A DNA stretch of 64,000 bases, taken from positions 1,178,001 to 1,242,000 of the forward strand of contig NZ_CP139249.1 in assembly GCF_034064985.1 (NCBI RefSeq). The letters are read 5' to 3'. The position numbers were made by a program, and so were the translations under genes. This DNA is from Acinetobacter pittii (lineage in GTDB: Bacteria > Pseudomonadota > Gammaproteobacteria > Pseudomonadales > Moraxellaceae). This document shows positions 36,242 through 45,087 of this stretch, in pieces. A model generated the notes under the pieces. It was not told where the DNA came from. It did no database searches and saw only the letters and a program-made list of their open reading frames with translations. Numbering within the stretch: position 1 is the stretch's first letter; every line of letters starts with the position of its first letter.

Positions 36242-36904
36242 ATGAGAATTTTGCTTGCAGAAGATGATCGCTCTCAAGCTGAAAGCATTCAATCATGGTT
36301 AGAGTTAGACGGTTATCAGGTAGATTGGGTCGAAAGAGGTGATTATGCACTTACGGCAATCGAACAGCATGATTATGACTGTATTTTGCTTGATCGGGGA
36401 CTACCTCAACTGGCTGGTGAAAAGGTTTTAACAACGATCCGCCATAAACAAAAAAATGTTCCTGTTATTTTTATTACTGCACGTGACAGCATTCATGATC
36501 GGGTAGAGGGGCTAGATTTAGGTGCAAATGATTATTTGGTTAAGCCTTTTAGTTTAGAAGAATTATCGGCTCGCATCCGCGCTCAATTACGCAAACAAAC
36601 TTTGAGTCAGCAATCGGTTTTAACATGGGGTGACCTACAACTTGATACACAAGCGAAAGTCGTATTAAGCGCTGGCAAGTCTATCGATTTAACGGCAAAA
36701 GAATTCCAAATATTGCGTAAGCTTATGGTGCATCCCGAGCATATTATTACCCGTGATCAATTAGAAGAAGCACTGTATGCATGGGGCGAGGAAATTGAAA
36801 GTAACGCAATCGAAGTATTTATTTATCAACTTCGAAAAAAAATCGGAAGCAGCAGTATTAAAACCATACGGGGGCTAGGCTACCGTATGGGAGATTTAAA
36901 ATGA
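36242..36904 (+). CDS. qseB: QseB-like OmpR-family response regulator
   Basis: The 220-residue regulator has a receiver domain with acidic pocket EDD, phosphorylation site Asp51 (ILLDRGLP) and switch Lys in ANDYLVKPFSLEEL. The C-terminal OmpR winged helix ends IKTIRGLGYRMG. Overlap of four bases with the kinase gene shows coupling. The YgiW-RR-HK order suggests the QseBC system; ligand and targets in this organism are not evident from sequence. Confidence 0.85.
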   Translation: MRILLAEDDRSQAESIQSWLELDGYQVDWVERGDYALTAIEQHDYDCILLDRGLPQLAGEKVLTTIRHKQKNVPVIFITARDSIHDRVEGLDLGANDYLVKPFSLEELSARIRAQLRKQTLSQQSVLTWGDLQLDTQAKVVLSAGKSIDLTAKEFQILRKLMVHPEHIITRDQLEEALYAWGEEIESNAIEVFIYQLRKKIGSSSIKTIRGLGYRMGDLK

Positions 36905-38241
36905 AATCGAACCGCTCATCCTTGCAGTCGCAACTGGTTAAAACCACGATGTGGAGCAGTGTGGTGGTGGGGTTATTGGCATTAAGTTTACTCACCATAT
37001 TTTCGATCTATCACAACATGTCAGTGCAAGACGAGATCATGGATGAAATTTCAGATACTTTGCTGGTTTCTGATCTTTCTGGACACTCCATGAAACAGTT
37101 TGATGAACTGAGTGATGAATTTGATATTCAGTATGAACTATTAAACACAGGCCAAGTACTGACCCATTCTCATAGCTATCAGCATGAACTTTTTGAGCAA
37201 GGTAACTTATCAGAAGGTTTTTCGTATTTTTGGTTTGATGGCCAATTATGGCGTAGTCTGGCTGCACAACAAGAAGACTCTCAACTACAAGTTGAAGTTT
37301 TTCAACCAATGAGTACACGTGTTGAAGAAGTACTCAAAGCGCTTGCTGGATATAGTGGCCTTATGGTGTTGTTCTGGCTACTGCAATGGGTCATTGTAAG
37401 TTGGCGTACCGAGCATCAATTGGCTGCACTCAATTTACTTTCTAGACGAATTGCTCAAAAAACTGCATCAAATTTAGAGCCAATTCAAGAACCAGATGTC
37501 ATTACAGAAATTCAACCTGTTATAGATGCATTAAATCAATTGCTTGCAAGATTGCAAAGAGCTCTCGTTGCTGAACAGCGTTTTACCGCGGATGCCTCGC
37601 ATGAGCTACGTTCTCCATTATCTGCCATACAAATGCGTCTTCAGGTCTTGCAGCGTAAATATCAACATCTTCCAGAACTTCATCAAGATTTTGAACGCAT
37701 ACAAGAAGACGTTTCTAGAAGTACAAAGATACTCGAAAATTTACTACTGCTTGCTCGTTTGGAACCTAATGAAGCTGAGCAGCCCGAACTTCCTAAGACA
37801 GTTATCGATTTAAATTACTTACTGGCTAGAGTGATTGAAACTGTAGATTTAGACGCGAAAGCTAAACAGATGTTGATAGAGACAAATACTTTATCGACAG
37901 AAACTAAAACATATGCAAATGAAGAATTGCTGTTTATTGCTTTTAGAAATTTATTTGATAATGCCATTCGTTATAGCCCGAATTTAGGCTCTATTCATGT
38001 TGAGATTAGTCAGCATGAACAGCAAATTAAGGTGTTTATTGAAGACACAGGAAATGGTGTAGATGATGAAGTGCTATTACGGTTAGGGCAGCGTTTTTTT
38101 CGGGTGCTTGGTACTCAGCAGCAAGGTTCTGGGTTAGGAATTTCAATTACTCGAAAAATTATTGAATTGCATAATGGCAAGTTACGTTTTATGCATGCTG
38201 AACAAGGTGGTCTGAGGGCAGAGATTATTCTTCCTTCATAA
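36901..38241 (+). CDS. qseC: QseC-like sensor histidine kinase
   Basis: The 446-residue kinase has a first membrane segment at about 17-37, a periplasmic sensor of about 110 residues, a second segment near 150, an H-box with His234 (FTADASHELRSPLSAIQ), N-box NLFDNAIRYS, G1 EDTGNGV and G2 GSGLGISITRKII. It phosphorylates the partner regulator. The sensor domain has no recognisable ligand motif, so the QseC name rests on domain order and the ygiW neighbour. Confidence 0.85.
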   Translation: MKSNRSSLQSQLVKTTMWSSVVVGLLALSLLTIFSIYHNMSVQDEIMDEISDTLLVSDLSGHSMKQFDELSDEFDIQYELLNTGQVLTHSHSYQHELFEQGNLSEGFSYFWFDGQLWRSLAAQQEDSQLQVEVFQPMSTRVEEVLKALAGYSGLMVLFWLLQWVIVSWRTEHQLAALNLLSRRIAQKTASNLEPIQEPDVITEIQPVIDALNQLLARLQRALVAEQRFTADASHELRSPLSAIQMRLQVLQRKYQHLPELHQDFERIQEDVSRSTKILENLLLLARLEPNEAEQPELPKTVIDLNYLLARVIETVDLDAKAKQMLIETNTLSTETKTYANEELLFIAFRNLFDNAIRYSPNLGSIHVEISQHEQQIKVFIEDTGNGVDDEVLLRLGQRFFRVLGTQQQGSGLGISITRKIIELHNGKLRFMHAEQGGLRAEIILPS

Positions 38242-38275
38242 AAAATAGCATGGTTACCCATGCTATCCATTTTTT
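38241..38275 (+). terminator. Terminator of the qseBC-like operon
   Basis: Stem ATAGCATGG/CCATGCTAT with a 4-base loop, then CCATTTTTTG. Confidence 0.85.
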
Positions 38276-38313
38276 GTTTTCCCACGAATATTATTGAAAC
38301 GCGAGTATGTTTT

Positions 38314-38484
38314 TTATTTAGTTAAAATTAGGCGATTGTTGCGAGTGAGGCGTAAACGATATTCCTCGCCAGCATGCATAATGCGAATTTCACGGCCTAA
38401 TGCAAAGAGGTTATTAGAATGTAACATTGGTAAGGCATGAGCTGTGTCATTGTTACGGGTAAATAAGCTAAAAGGTGCGTTCAT
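38314..38484 (-). CDS. hemP: Hemin uptake protein HemP
   Basis: The 56-residue protein ends in the HemP signature (LFALGREIRIMHAGEEYRLR, then LTRNNRLILTK). The short N-terminus begins MNAPFSLFTR, with GGAG eight bases upstream. The frame stays open further upstream across the promoter, so a longer start must be rejected. HemP is a small regulator or accessory factor of haem uptake. A Fur box lies directly upstream, which supports iron control. Confidence 0.9.
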   Translation of the reverse strand: MNAPFSLFTRNNDTAHALPMLHSNNLFALGREIRIMHAGEEYRLRLTRNNRLILTK

Positions 38485-38516
38485 TTGTTGTGCTCCGTGG
38501 TATGTTCTTGAACGAT

Positions 38517-38535
38517 TTAAATGATAATCATTATC
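38517..38535 (-). promoter_or_regulatory. Fur box upstream of hemP
   Basis: TTAAATGATAATCATTATC matches 16 of 19 bases of the Fur consensus GATAATGATAATCATTATC. It lies 33-51 bases before the hemP ATG and about 86 bases before the divergent Nudix gene. Confidence 0.85.
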
Positions 38536-38620
38536 GAATAGATCTGTCAATGAGATTTTTAAGATTTTATAAAATGATAAAATTTGCTTACACTTGAGAA
38601 AAGTTTTAGAGAGTAAAAAG

Positions 38621-39517
38621 ATGCCCAAACCAATAGTCGATGTCGCTATAGCAATCTTGATCCATCGTGGAAAAATATTAGTGGGATGGCGTGGTGAACA
38701 GCAACATCAAGGTGGAAAGCATGAGTTCCCTGGTGGAAAGGCTGAGCAGGGTGAAACACCAGAAGAAGCCTGCCGCCGTGAAATCTATGAAGAAGTGGGT
38801 ATTGGTTTAAAAGATTGGCACCAGTTTGATTATATTCACCATGAATATGATGACATTATTGTCAATTTACATTTATTTCATAGTTATGTGCCTGATGAGT
38901 TATTAAATCTTATTCACCAGCCATGGGCATGGTACACACGTGATCAGCTACTTCATTTAAACTTCCCTAAAGCCAATAAAAACATCATAAAACGACTCTA
39001 TTGGCCTCATCTCATCAAAATTAGCAATACGCTTTCAACGGTAGAAAGTAATGATGCTTTATTGTATTGGCGTATCGAAGAATTTGAGCCGCAGTATATA
39101 GAGCAATTAACTGCTTTAGATGAAGGGCAACGATCAAATTTAATTATTAATATCGATATTTGGCAGCAATTAAGCCCAGAATTACAAAAACAGATTAAGA
39201 TCGTTCATTTAAAACAATCTCAACTCATGAATTTGCATAAAGGCGATTTAACAGTGGGCGTACGTTATATTGCTGCTTGTCATGATGCTGTTTCTTTAAA
39301 ACAAGCTCAGCAGGTTGGTTGCGATGCTGTTTTTATTAGTCCTGTAAAACCAACAACGACTCATCCAGAAGCTATGGCATTAGGTTGGGAAAGTTTTAGT
39401 GATCTCGCACAAAATAGCCAGATTCCGGTTTTTGCATTAGGAGGAGTGCATCCTGATGATTTAGCCACTGCGCAGCAGCATGGCGCATATGGCTTAGCAG
39501 GTATTCGTAATTTCTAA
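38621..39517 (+). CDS. MutT-type Nudix hydrolase fused to a ThiE-like domain
   Basis: The 298-residue two-domain protein has residues 1-135 as a MutT-like Nudix domain with Nudix box GGKAEQGETPEEACRREIYE (continuing EVG). Residues about 160-298 are a thiamine-phosphate-synthase-like barrel with DAVFISPVKPTTTHPEAM and the C-terminal VFALGGVHPDD. MutT hydrolyses 8-oxo-dGTP. The role of the ThiE-like half is not established; this fusion is known in other gamma-proteobacteria. I chose the ATG at 38621, preceded by AGAGAG; the frame opens nine codons earlier. Confidence 0.88.
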   Translation: MPKPIVDVAIAILIHRGKILVGWRGEQQHQGGKHEFPGGKAEQGETPEEACRREIYEEVGIGLKDWHQFDYIHHEYDDIIVNLHLFHSYVPDELLNLIHQPWAWYTRDQLLHLNFPKANKNIIKRLYWPHLIKISNTLSTVESNDALLYWRIEEFEPQYIEQLTALDEGQRSNLIINIDIWQQLSPELQKQIKIVHLKQSQLMNLHKGDLTVGVRYIAACHDAVSLKQAQQVGCDAVFISPVKPTTTHPEAMALGWESFSDLAQNSQIPVFALGGVHPDDLATAQQHGAYGLAGIRNF

Positions 39518-39529
39518 TGAGAAAATAAA

Positions 39530-39561
39530 AAGCATTAAAAGCTAGAGGGCTTTTAATGCTT
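39530..39561. terminator. Bidirectional terminator overlapping the lpoP stop codon
   Basis: Stem AAGCATTAAAAGC/GCTTTTAATGCTT with a 6-base loop. The right arm encodes the last residues of lpoP. Confidence 0.8.
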
Positions 39562-40090
39562 GCTGTGCTTCTTGAACAGTTTTTTGATTGTTGCGTTGTT
39601 GCCCAGCTTTTAAGATGACCAACCACAGCTGCTTTTTCATTGGCTGACTTTGGGCAAAACTCAAACCACGTCGTGCTAAAGACTCAGCGTTAGAATATTG
39701 CTGTTTATGATTTGCCGTAAGTGCAAGAAATAAATAAGTCTCAGCCGCTTGTGGCGCTAAACGCTGTGCTTGAAGCGCATAGCGCTCAGCCTCTGACCAC
39801 TGTTGATTTTTATAAGCCTGCTGTGTTTTTTGCATTAAAACTTTAAATGCAGGTAACTGGCTACCATCATCACTAAAATGTTGTGGTTTTTTCTGTTGAG
39901 GAACAATCACCTGTAAATTTTTACGTTGAATTTCTGGGTGATCATAAGGTGTAATTTTTACACCTGATGGAGTTTCCGTCTTTTTGACTGGAGGAGTAGG
40001 TGTTTTCTCTTTGGAGTCAGAATGATCGGGCAGAGTTGTACAGCCGACCATAAGAACAGCACCAATATAAAAAACACCTTTCTTCAACAT
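39542..40090 (-). CDS. lpoP: LpoP-like TPR lipoprotein, activator of PBP1b
   Basis: The 182-residue lipoprotein (lipobox VLMVGC) has a Pro/Lys-rich linker and a C-terminal pair of TPR-like helices from about residue 90: QAYKNQQWSEAERYALQAQR and LAPQAAETYLFLALTANHKQ. It begins 21 bases after mrcB. In Pseudomonas aeruginosa the equivalent LpoP activates PBP1b, and I recall that Acinetobacter has a functional counterpart. Position, lipobox and TPR all agree. It would sit in the outer membrane and reach PBP1b through the linker. Confidence 0.82.
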   Translation of the reverse strand: MLKKGVFYIGAVLMVGCTTLPDHSDSKEKTPTPPVKKTETPSGVKITPYDHPEIQRKNLQVIVPQQKKPQHFSDDGSQLPAFKVLMQKTQQAYKNQQWSEAERYALQAQRLAPQAAETYLFLALTANHKQQYSNAESLARRGLSFAQSQPMKKQLWLVILKAGQQRNNQKTVQEAQQALKAL

Positions 40091-40111
40091 ATCCTAATTT
40101 CCTGTTAACGC

Positions 40112-42508
40112 TTAGTTGTTATAACTACCACTTGAAATTACTCGTGAGTTGTTCGATAGATCTTGTTCCATCTGGTTTTCACTTTCACGAATATAACTGT
40201 CGGTATTATCATCCTGAGAGTCAGGAATTGTGTTATCACTTTGTGGCGTATATGTTGGATCAACTTGATAATAAGGTGCTCCACATGGCGTAGCACGGTG
40301 CGGAACCGTATGCGTTAGCATCGGAATATACATAGCACCATCACATGCCTGAGCAGATAAATCACCCGTTGCACGGTCAATCCACTGCCACTGTACAGTG
40401 TCTGGTTGACGTAGATTTACAGGCGTTTGACGTAATTGTTTCATCACATTAATCCATACTGGCAATGCACCAGATGAACCCGTTAAGCCAGTCACTTTGT
40501 TGTCATCTAAGCCTAACCAAACTACAGCAACGTGGTTGCCTGAGTAGCCCGCAAACCATGAGTCACGTGTATCGTTAGTCGTACCTGATTTACCTGCCAA
40601 TTTTAAAGCAGGAGACAAGCTATTATAAGCTGCGCGACCAGTACCCGAAGACATAACCTGTTGTAGACCGTAATTCATAATATAGCCAACAGATGGATCA
40701 ATGGTTTGTTGAACATTCAGGCCATAACGGTCAAGCAGGCGACCATTTGCATCTACGACAGATCGAATGGCACGAGTTGGATATTTAAAGCCACCTGTAG
40801 CAAAGTTCTCATAAATCCCCAGAACCTCCATTGGTGACATATTGACTGCCCCAAGGAAAATAGAAGGGTAAGCAGGAATGGTTGATTCAACACCAAACTT
40901 TCTTAGATTATTGGTAAATGTCGATAGACCAAATTCTTGACCCAAGCGAACAGCAGATAGGTTATATGAATTTGCTAAAGCTTCGCTCAAGCTGACTACG
41001 CCATGGCCACCACCACTGTAGTTTTTAGGTGTCCAGCTTTTGCCGCCGTCTACAGGGACACTAATCGGCGCATCTTCAATTTGAGTCGCCCAGTTGTAGC
41101 GTCCTGATTCAATAGCGCTTAAATAAATCACAGGTTTTAATAAAGAACCGACTTGGCGTTTTGCATCCACAGCGCGGTTAAAACCAGTAAAGTCTTGTGT
41201 AGAACCAACAGCAGCAACGAGCTCGCCGTTTTCTGGATGTGCAATCAGTACAGCACCCTGTAAGTTTTTCAAACGGGCTGGGTTAATATTTGCTAAGCGG
41301 TCTACTGAAGCTTTAAATGCATTTTGAACTTGAGTTTGAGTAATTGGGTCTAAAGTCGTAAAAATACGTAAGCCCTGATTAGTTAAGTCACTTTCTTGAT
41401 ATTCTGTGCGTAATTGACGACGCACAATATCTAAAAAGTCAGGGAATTTTGCAGGGCCCAAACTTGGCTTACTTAACACATTTAAAGGACGTGCAATTTC
41501 ATCTTCATATTCTGCTTGAGTTAAATAACCCATTACACGCATATTATTTAACACGGTATCGCGGCGTTTTTTCGCACCTTCAGGGTTTTTCCAAGGATTA
41601 TATAGAGAAGGGCCTTGCACTAAACCGACTAAATAAGCTTGCTGTGCAACGTTAAGCTCACGTAACGGTAAACCAAAATAAAATTGTGAAGCCAAACCAT
41701 AGCCATTAATTGAGTAGCTACCATTTTGGCCTAGATTCACTTCATTTAAATAAGCTTCTAAAATTTCATCTTTGCTGTAATGCAGCTCAATGAGTAAAGC
41801 CATTAATGCTTCATTAACTTTACGTTTTAAGGTGCGTTCAGGTGTAAGGTAGAAGTTTTTAACTAATTGTTGAGTTAGGGTTGAACCACCTTGACGCTTT
41901 CCGCCTGTAATATTACTCACCAATGCACGAGCAGTACCACGAATTGAAACCCCGTGATGATGATAGAAATTACGGTCTTCTGTTGAAATTAAAGCTTCAA
42001 TAAGAGGTTTAGGGACATTATTCAGTTTAATGAGAACACGGTCTTCATTATGTTGAGGGTAAATCCCTCCAATCAGAAGTGGCTCTAGTCGCGCAACACC
42101 CGTTGAAGAAGGTTTTGTACTTCTAACTTCAGCAACTTGGTCATTTGCAAAACTTAACTCTAGGACTTGTTCGGGTTCAACACTGTCGCCGTAATCAAAA
42201 CCACGCGTGTGGATATACATATTGCTACCCTGAGCAACATAGGTTCCAGACTTGTCATAATTACTTGAAGTTTTGTAACCCAAGAGTTTTAATTCTTGAG
42301 TGAAATTTGCTTGGGTAATAGGTGCGTTATTATAAATTTCCAAAGGTCGTGCGAACACTTTGGCAGGAATATCCCACCGTTGTCCTTCAAATTTTTCACG
42401 GATAATATTATCTAAACGAATCAGATAGATACTAAGAGCAATAAAAGCACCAATGACCAAAATGGAAAAGATTAGTGCAAAGAAACCGATACCACGTTCA
42501 AACTTCAT
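40112..42508 (-). CDS. mrcB: Penicillin-binding protein 1b (bifunctional peptidoglycan synthase)
   Basis: The 798-residue class A PBP has an N-terminal membrane anchor (residues about 8-30), a UB2H-like segment (to about 140), a GT51 transglycosylase with catalytic Glu in STEDRNFYHHHGVSIRG and GGSTLTQQLVKN, and a transpeptidase with SxxK in VGSLLKPVIYLS and KTG-type KSGTTNDTRDSWFAG. It makes and crosslinks glycan strands, and LpoP follows. The ATG at 42508 is preferred over a TTG eight codons earlier, but the Shine-Dalgarno is weak. Confidence 0.95.
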   Translation of the reverse strand: MKFERGIGFFALIFSILVIGAFIALSIYLIRLDNIIREKFEGQRWDIPAKVFARPLEIYNNAPITQANFTQELKLLGYKTSSNYDKSGTYVAQGSNMYIHTRGFDYGDSVEPEQVLELSFANDQVAEVRSTKPSSTGVARLEPLLIGGIYPQHNEDRVLIKLNNVPKPLIEALISTEDRNFYHHHGVSIRGTARALVSNITGGKRQGGSTLTQQLVKNFYLTPERTLKRKVNEALMALLIELHYSKDEILEAYLNEVNLGQNGSYSINGYGLASQFYFGLPLRELNVAQQAYLVGLVQGPSLYNPWKNPEGAKKRRDTVLNNMRVMGYLTQAEYEDEIARPLNVLSKPSLGPAKFPDFLDIVRRQLRTEYQESDLTNQGLRIFTTLDPITQTQVQNAFKASVDRLANINPARLKNLQGAVLIAHPENGELVAAVGSTQDFTGFNRAVDAKRQVGSLLKPVIYLSAIESGRYNWATQIEDAPISVPVDGGKSWTPKNYSGGGHGVVSLSEALANSYNLSAVRLGQEFGLSTFTNNLRKFGVESTIPAYPSIFLGAVNMSPMEVLGIYENFATGGFKYPTRAIRSVVDANGRLLDRYGLNVQQTIDPSVGYIMNYGLQQVMSSGTGRAAYNSLSPALKLAGKSGTTNDTRDSWFAGYSGNHVAVVWLGLDDNKVTGLTGSSGALPVWINVMKQLRQTPVNLRQPDTVQWQWIDRATGDLSAQACDGAMYIPMLTHTVPHRATPCGAPYYQVDPTYTPQSDNTIPDSQDDNTDSYIRESENQMEQDLSNNSRVISSGSYNN

Positions 42509-42693
42509 AAAAATGAGATAAAACCCTAACAATGCCTGTAATGATGCGATAGCTTGTCATCAATTTGCAATGATAAAACTGTGAATAATTGGAAAACTTA
42601 GATTGAATTTTACAGCATCTTGTTGTTATGTTTTTTTAAATTAATCAGGTTAATGTTATTATAGGCAAGTATCGCAGCGGAGCTTACTCATTC

Positions 42694-43602
42694 GTGCAAA
42701 TTTCACATAAGTCCTTCAGAAACGTCGGGTTAATCGGTCGACCAGATAAATCATCAGTTGTAGAAACACTATGTTTAATTCATGATCATTTGTTGAATCT
42801 AGGCTTAAACCCCATTTTTGATCAGGAAACTGCTGAATTAGTGCCTTATGACCATGCACAGGTAGTGAGTCGTCATTTATTGGGTGAAGTTGCTGATTTA
42901 GTTATAGTCGTTGGAGGTGACGGTTCTTTACTCCACGCTGCTAGAGCTTTAGTTCGCTACAATACGCCTGTTATTGGTATCAACCGCGGGCGGTTAGGTT
43001 TTTTAACTGATATCAAACCTTCAGAAGCCATTTTCAAACTTGACCAAGTACTTCAAGGTCATTTCCAGCTTGACCGTCGTTTCTTGCTTGAAATGGAAGT
43101 ACGAACAAATGGTGAAGTCATTTATGACGCGATTGCCTTAAACGATGTGGTTTTGCATTCGGGCAAATCGGTACATATGATTGACTTTGAACTTAATATT
43201 GATGGTCAATATGTTTATCGCCAACATAGTGATGGTTTAATTGTCTCGACACCAACCGGATCAACGGCTTATGCATTGTCAGGTGGTGGTCCAATTTTAC
43301 ATCCAAGTATGGATGCTATTGCATTAGTTCCAATGCATCCCCATACATTGTCATCACGTCCCATCGTAGTGGGTGGTCAAAGCGAAATTAAAATCGTTAT
43401 TCGCGAAAATCGGGTGTTACCAATGGTGAGTGCAGATGGACAACATAGTGTCTCGCTCAATGTTGGAGACAGTTTACACATTCGTAAGCACCCATTTAAA
43501 CTAAGTTTATTGCATCCACCAGGTTATGATTTCTATATGGCCTGCCGTACCAAACTTGGTTGGAACCAAGATTTTGAATCTTTTCAAAGAGATGAATCAT
43601 GA
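42694..43602 (+). CDS. nadK: NAD kinase
   Basis: The 302-residue product has the NAD-kinase signatures VVGGDGSLLHAARAL (GGDG), VIGINRGRLGFLTDI, NDVVLH and a second conserved region SDGLIVSTPTGSTAYALSGG. It phosphorylates NAD to NADP. It starts with GTG at 42694 and is divergent from mrcB. A four-base overlap couples it to the YeaC-like gene. Confidence 0.95.
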   Translation: MQISHKSFRNVGLIGRPDKSSVVETLCLIHDHLLNLGLNPIFDQETAELVPYDHAQVVSRHLLGEVADLVIVVGGDGSLLHAARALVRYNTPVIGINRGRLGFLTDIKPSEAIFKLDQVLQGHFQLDRRFLLEMEVRTNGEVIYDAIALNDVVLHSGKSVHMIDFELNIDGQYVYRQHSDGLIVSTPTGSTAYALSGGGPILHPSMDAIALVPMHPHTLSSRPIVVGGQSEIKIVIRENRVLPMVSADGQHSVSLNVGDSLHIRKHPFKLSLLHPPGYDFYMACRTKLGWNQDFESFQRDES

Positions 43603-43871
43603 ATATTGAACAAATGCTATCTGTTTTAAACCCTGAAATTGTAGAGCGCTTAAAAACAGCAGTAGAAATTGGTAAATGGCCAAATGGCGTTGTTTTAACT
43701 AAAGAGCAGCGTGAAACTTGTATGCAAGCTGTAATCGCTTGGGAGTTAAAAAACTTACCAGAAGATCAGCGTAGTGGTTATATTGACCGTGGTACAAAAG
43801 AAGACGGCGAAGAGTGTGATGATGATCATCATAAGCATGAGCCAGATTTTAAACCGATTCGGTTTGTTTAA
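43599..43871 (+). CDS. YeaC-like DUF1315 family protein
   Basis: This small protein of 90 residues resembles YeaC (DUF1315): MNIEQMLSVLNPEIVERLKT, then TAVEIGKWPNGVVLTKEQRE and an acidic His-rich tail (EECDDDHHKHEPDF) that may bind metal. No function is known. It is coupled to nadK by an ATGA overlap. Confidence 0.85.
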   Translation: MNIEQMLSVLNPEIVERLKTAVEIGKWPNGVVLTKEQRETCMQAVIAWELKNLPEDQRSGYIDRGTKEDGEECDDDHHKHEPDFKPIRFV

Positions 43872-43959
43872 AACTTAATAAGACAGAAAAATTATTTTTG
43901 GTTATTCCATAGAGCCTTATATAGCATGTTTTTCATAAGTTATAGCATATAGGCTTTTA

Positions 43960-44072
43960 TTACTTTTGAAGGATCAAAAGTAACCAAAAAATCCTTTGTA
44001 TCACTGACGATACTTCCTGTATCGCAGTGATACGGTCGACATCCATGTCGACCTTCACGATAGCATTAGTTA
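43960..44072. repeat. Structured intergenic repeat, copy A
   Basis: Three hairpins lie in a row: TTACTTTTGA/TCAAAAGTAA with a 4-base loop; GTATCACTG/CAGTGATAC (43998-44033) enclosing a bulged A and CGATA/TATCG; and GGTCGACAT-CC-ATGTCGACC (44034-44053). A TCACGATAGC tail follows. It lies between convergent genes. The core and loops reappear at 63119-63233 with different stems. Confidence 0.8.
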
Positions 44073-44073
44073 A

Positions 44074-45087
44074 CTACGAATTAAGATTGCTTAAATTTCG
44101 TGTATTCCATAACACTTTTGCTTTTTGCATCGCTTCTTCAAAATTAGCAACAACGCCCATCGTATATAGCGCGATTCCGATGGTTTCTGTTACTGCTATT
44201 TCTCCGTATTCATGGTGCTGTTGACCAAGCCATACTGCTTTAAACGTTGCTAAATCTAATTCTTCTTCAATTGGGCTTCGTTCAGGTGTGAGCTTTGGCA
44301 ACTCATGTTCATAGAGCTCACCATTTTTAATACCGCAAATGAGTGTTTTAGCATCTGGGTTTCGTTCAAATTCACCACCTTCGCCTTTAATAACGGCACT
44401 ATTTTGATAGCCTAAGCGTAATGCGCTATGTTGGTGAGAAGTTCTGTAAGCAGGGTGGAATATTGCTTGTAAGGTAGCCTTAGCGTTAAAAGGATTAATT
44501 AAACGGGCCAAAGTATGAATAGGTGAACGCAATCCCATGACATTTCTTAGAGATATCAATTCACTTAAAACTGGTGAAATCACGTCTAATGGTAAGTAAG
44601 CAAAATTTTGCTCTGCTAATTGCGTACGAACTTCTTGTTCAGAATGGCAAATTTGATAACCAAGATATTCTAAGACTTGCTCTGTATAAACACGGTTAAG
44701 CGTGTGACCTGACGCCCCATGCATAACAATTTTATGGCCATGCTGGGCAAGCGTAAGAGCTGCTAACAAAAACCATGGATAGTGTTTTCGCTTACCTGCA
44801 TAAGATGACCAATCTAAATCGACTTCTAAAGGCTTAAAATGAAGCTGATCTTTGGTTGCTTGAACGAAACCTGCGAGTTCTTCAATCGATTCTTCTTTAA
44901 CCCGAAGTAGCATTAAAAATGCACCTAGCTGCACATCTAACACTTCGCCTTTTAAAATCATGGTAAATGCTTGATAAGCTTCTTCATAGCTTAAAGAGCG
45001 AGATCCGGTTTTCCCCTTACCTAAAATACGGACATATTGAGCAAAGGGATGTTCAGCATCTTTATAGATATTACGTTTAGTATTCAT
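44074..45087 (-). CDS. ybiB: YbiB-like glycosyl transferase family protein (TrpD2-type)
   Basis: The 337-residue protein is related to anthranilate phosphoribosyltransferase: YVRILGKGKTGSRSLSYEEA, then a glycine-rich segment (MHGASGHTLNRVYTEQVLEY) and VIKGEGGEFERNPDA. This fits YbiB/TrpD2, a nucleic-acid-binding relative of TrpD that is not a tryptophan enzyme. It is transcribed alone toward the repeat element. Confidence 0.88.
   Translation of the reverse strand: MNTKRNIYKDAEHPFAQYVRILGKGKTGSRSLSYEEAYQAFTMILKGEVLDVQLGAFLMLLRVKEESIEELAGFVQATKDQLHFKPLEVDLDWSSYAGKRKHYPWFLLAALTLAQHGHKIVMHGASGHTLNRVYTEQVLEYLGYQICHSEQEVRTQLAEQNFAYLPLDVISPVLSELISLRNVMGLRSPIHTLARLINPFNAKATLQAIFHPAYRTSHQHSALRLGYQNSAVIKGEGGEFERNPDAKTLICGIKNGELYEHELPKLTPERSPIEEELDLATFKAVWLGQQHHEYGEIAVTETIGIALYTMGVVANFEEAMQKAKVLWNTRNLSNLNS

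Noticed and set aside
38485..38628. N-terminal extension of hemP
   Set aside because: The extra 48 codons cross the Fur box and promoter. HemP proteins are short, and GGAG precedes the internal ATG.
43960..44072. CRISPR or tandem repeat
   Set aside because: The hairpins have different stems and there are no regularly spaced identical repeats.
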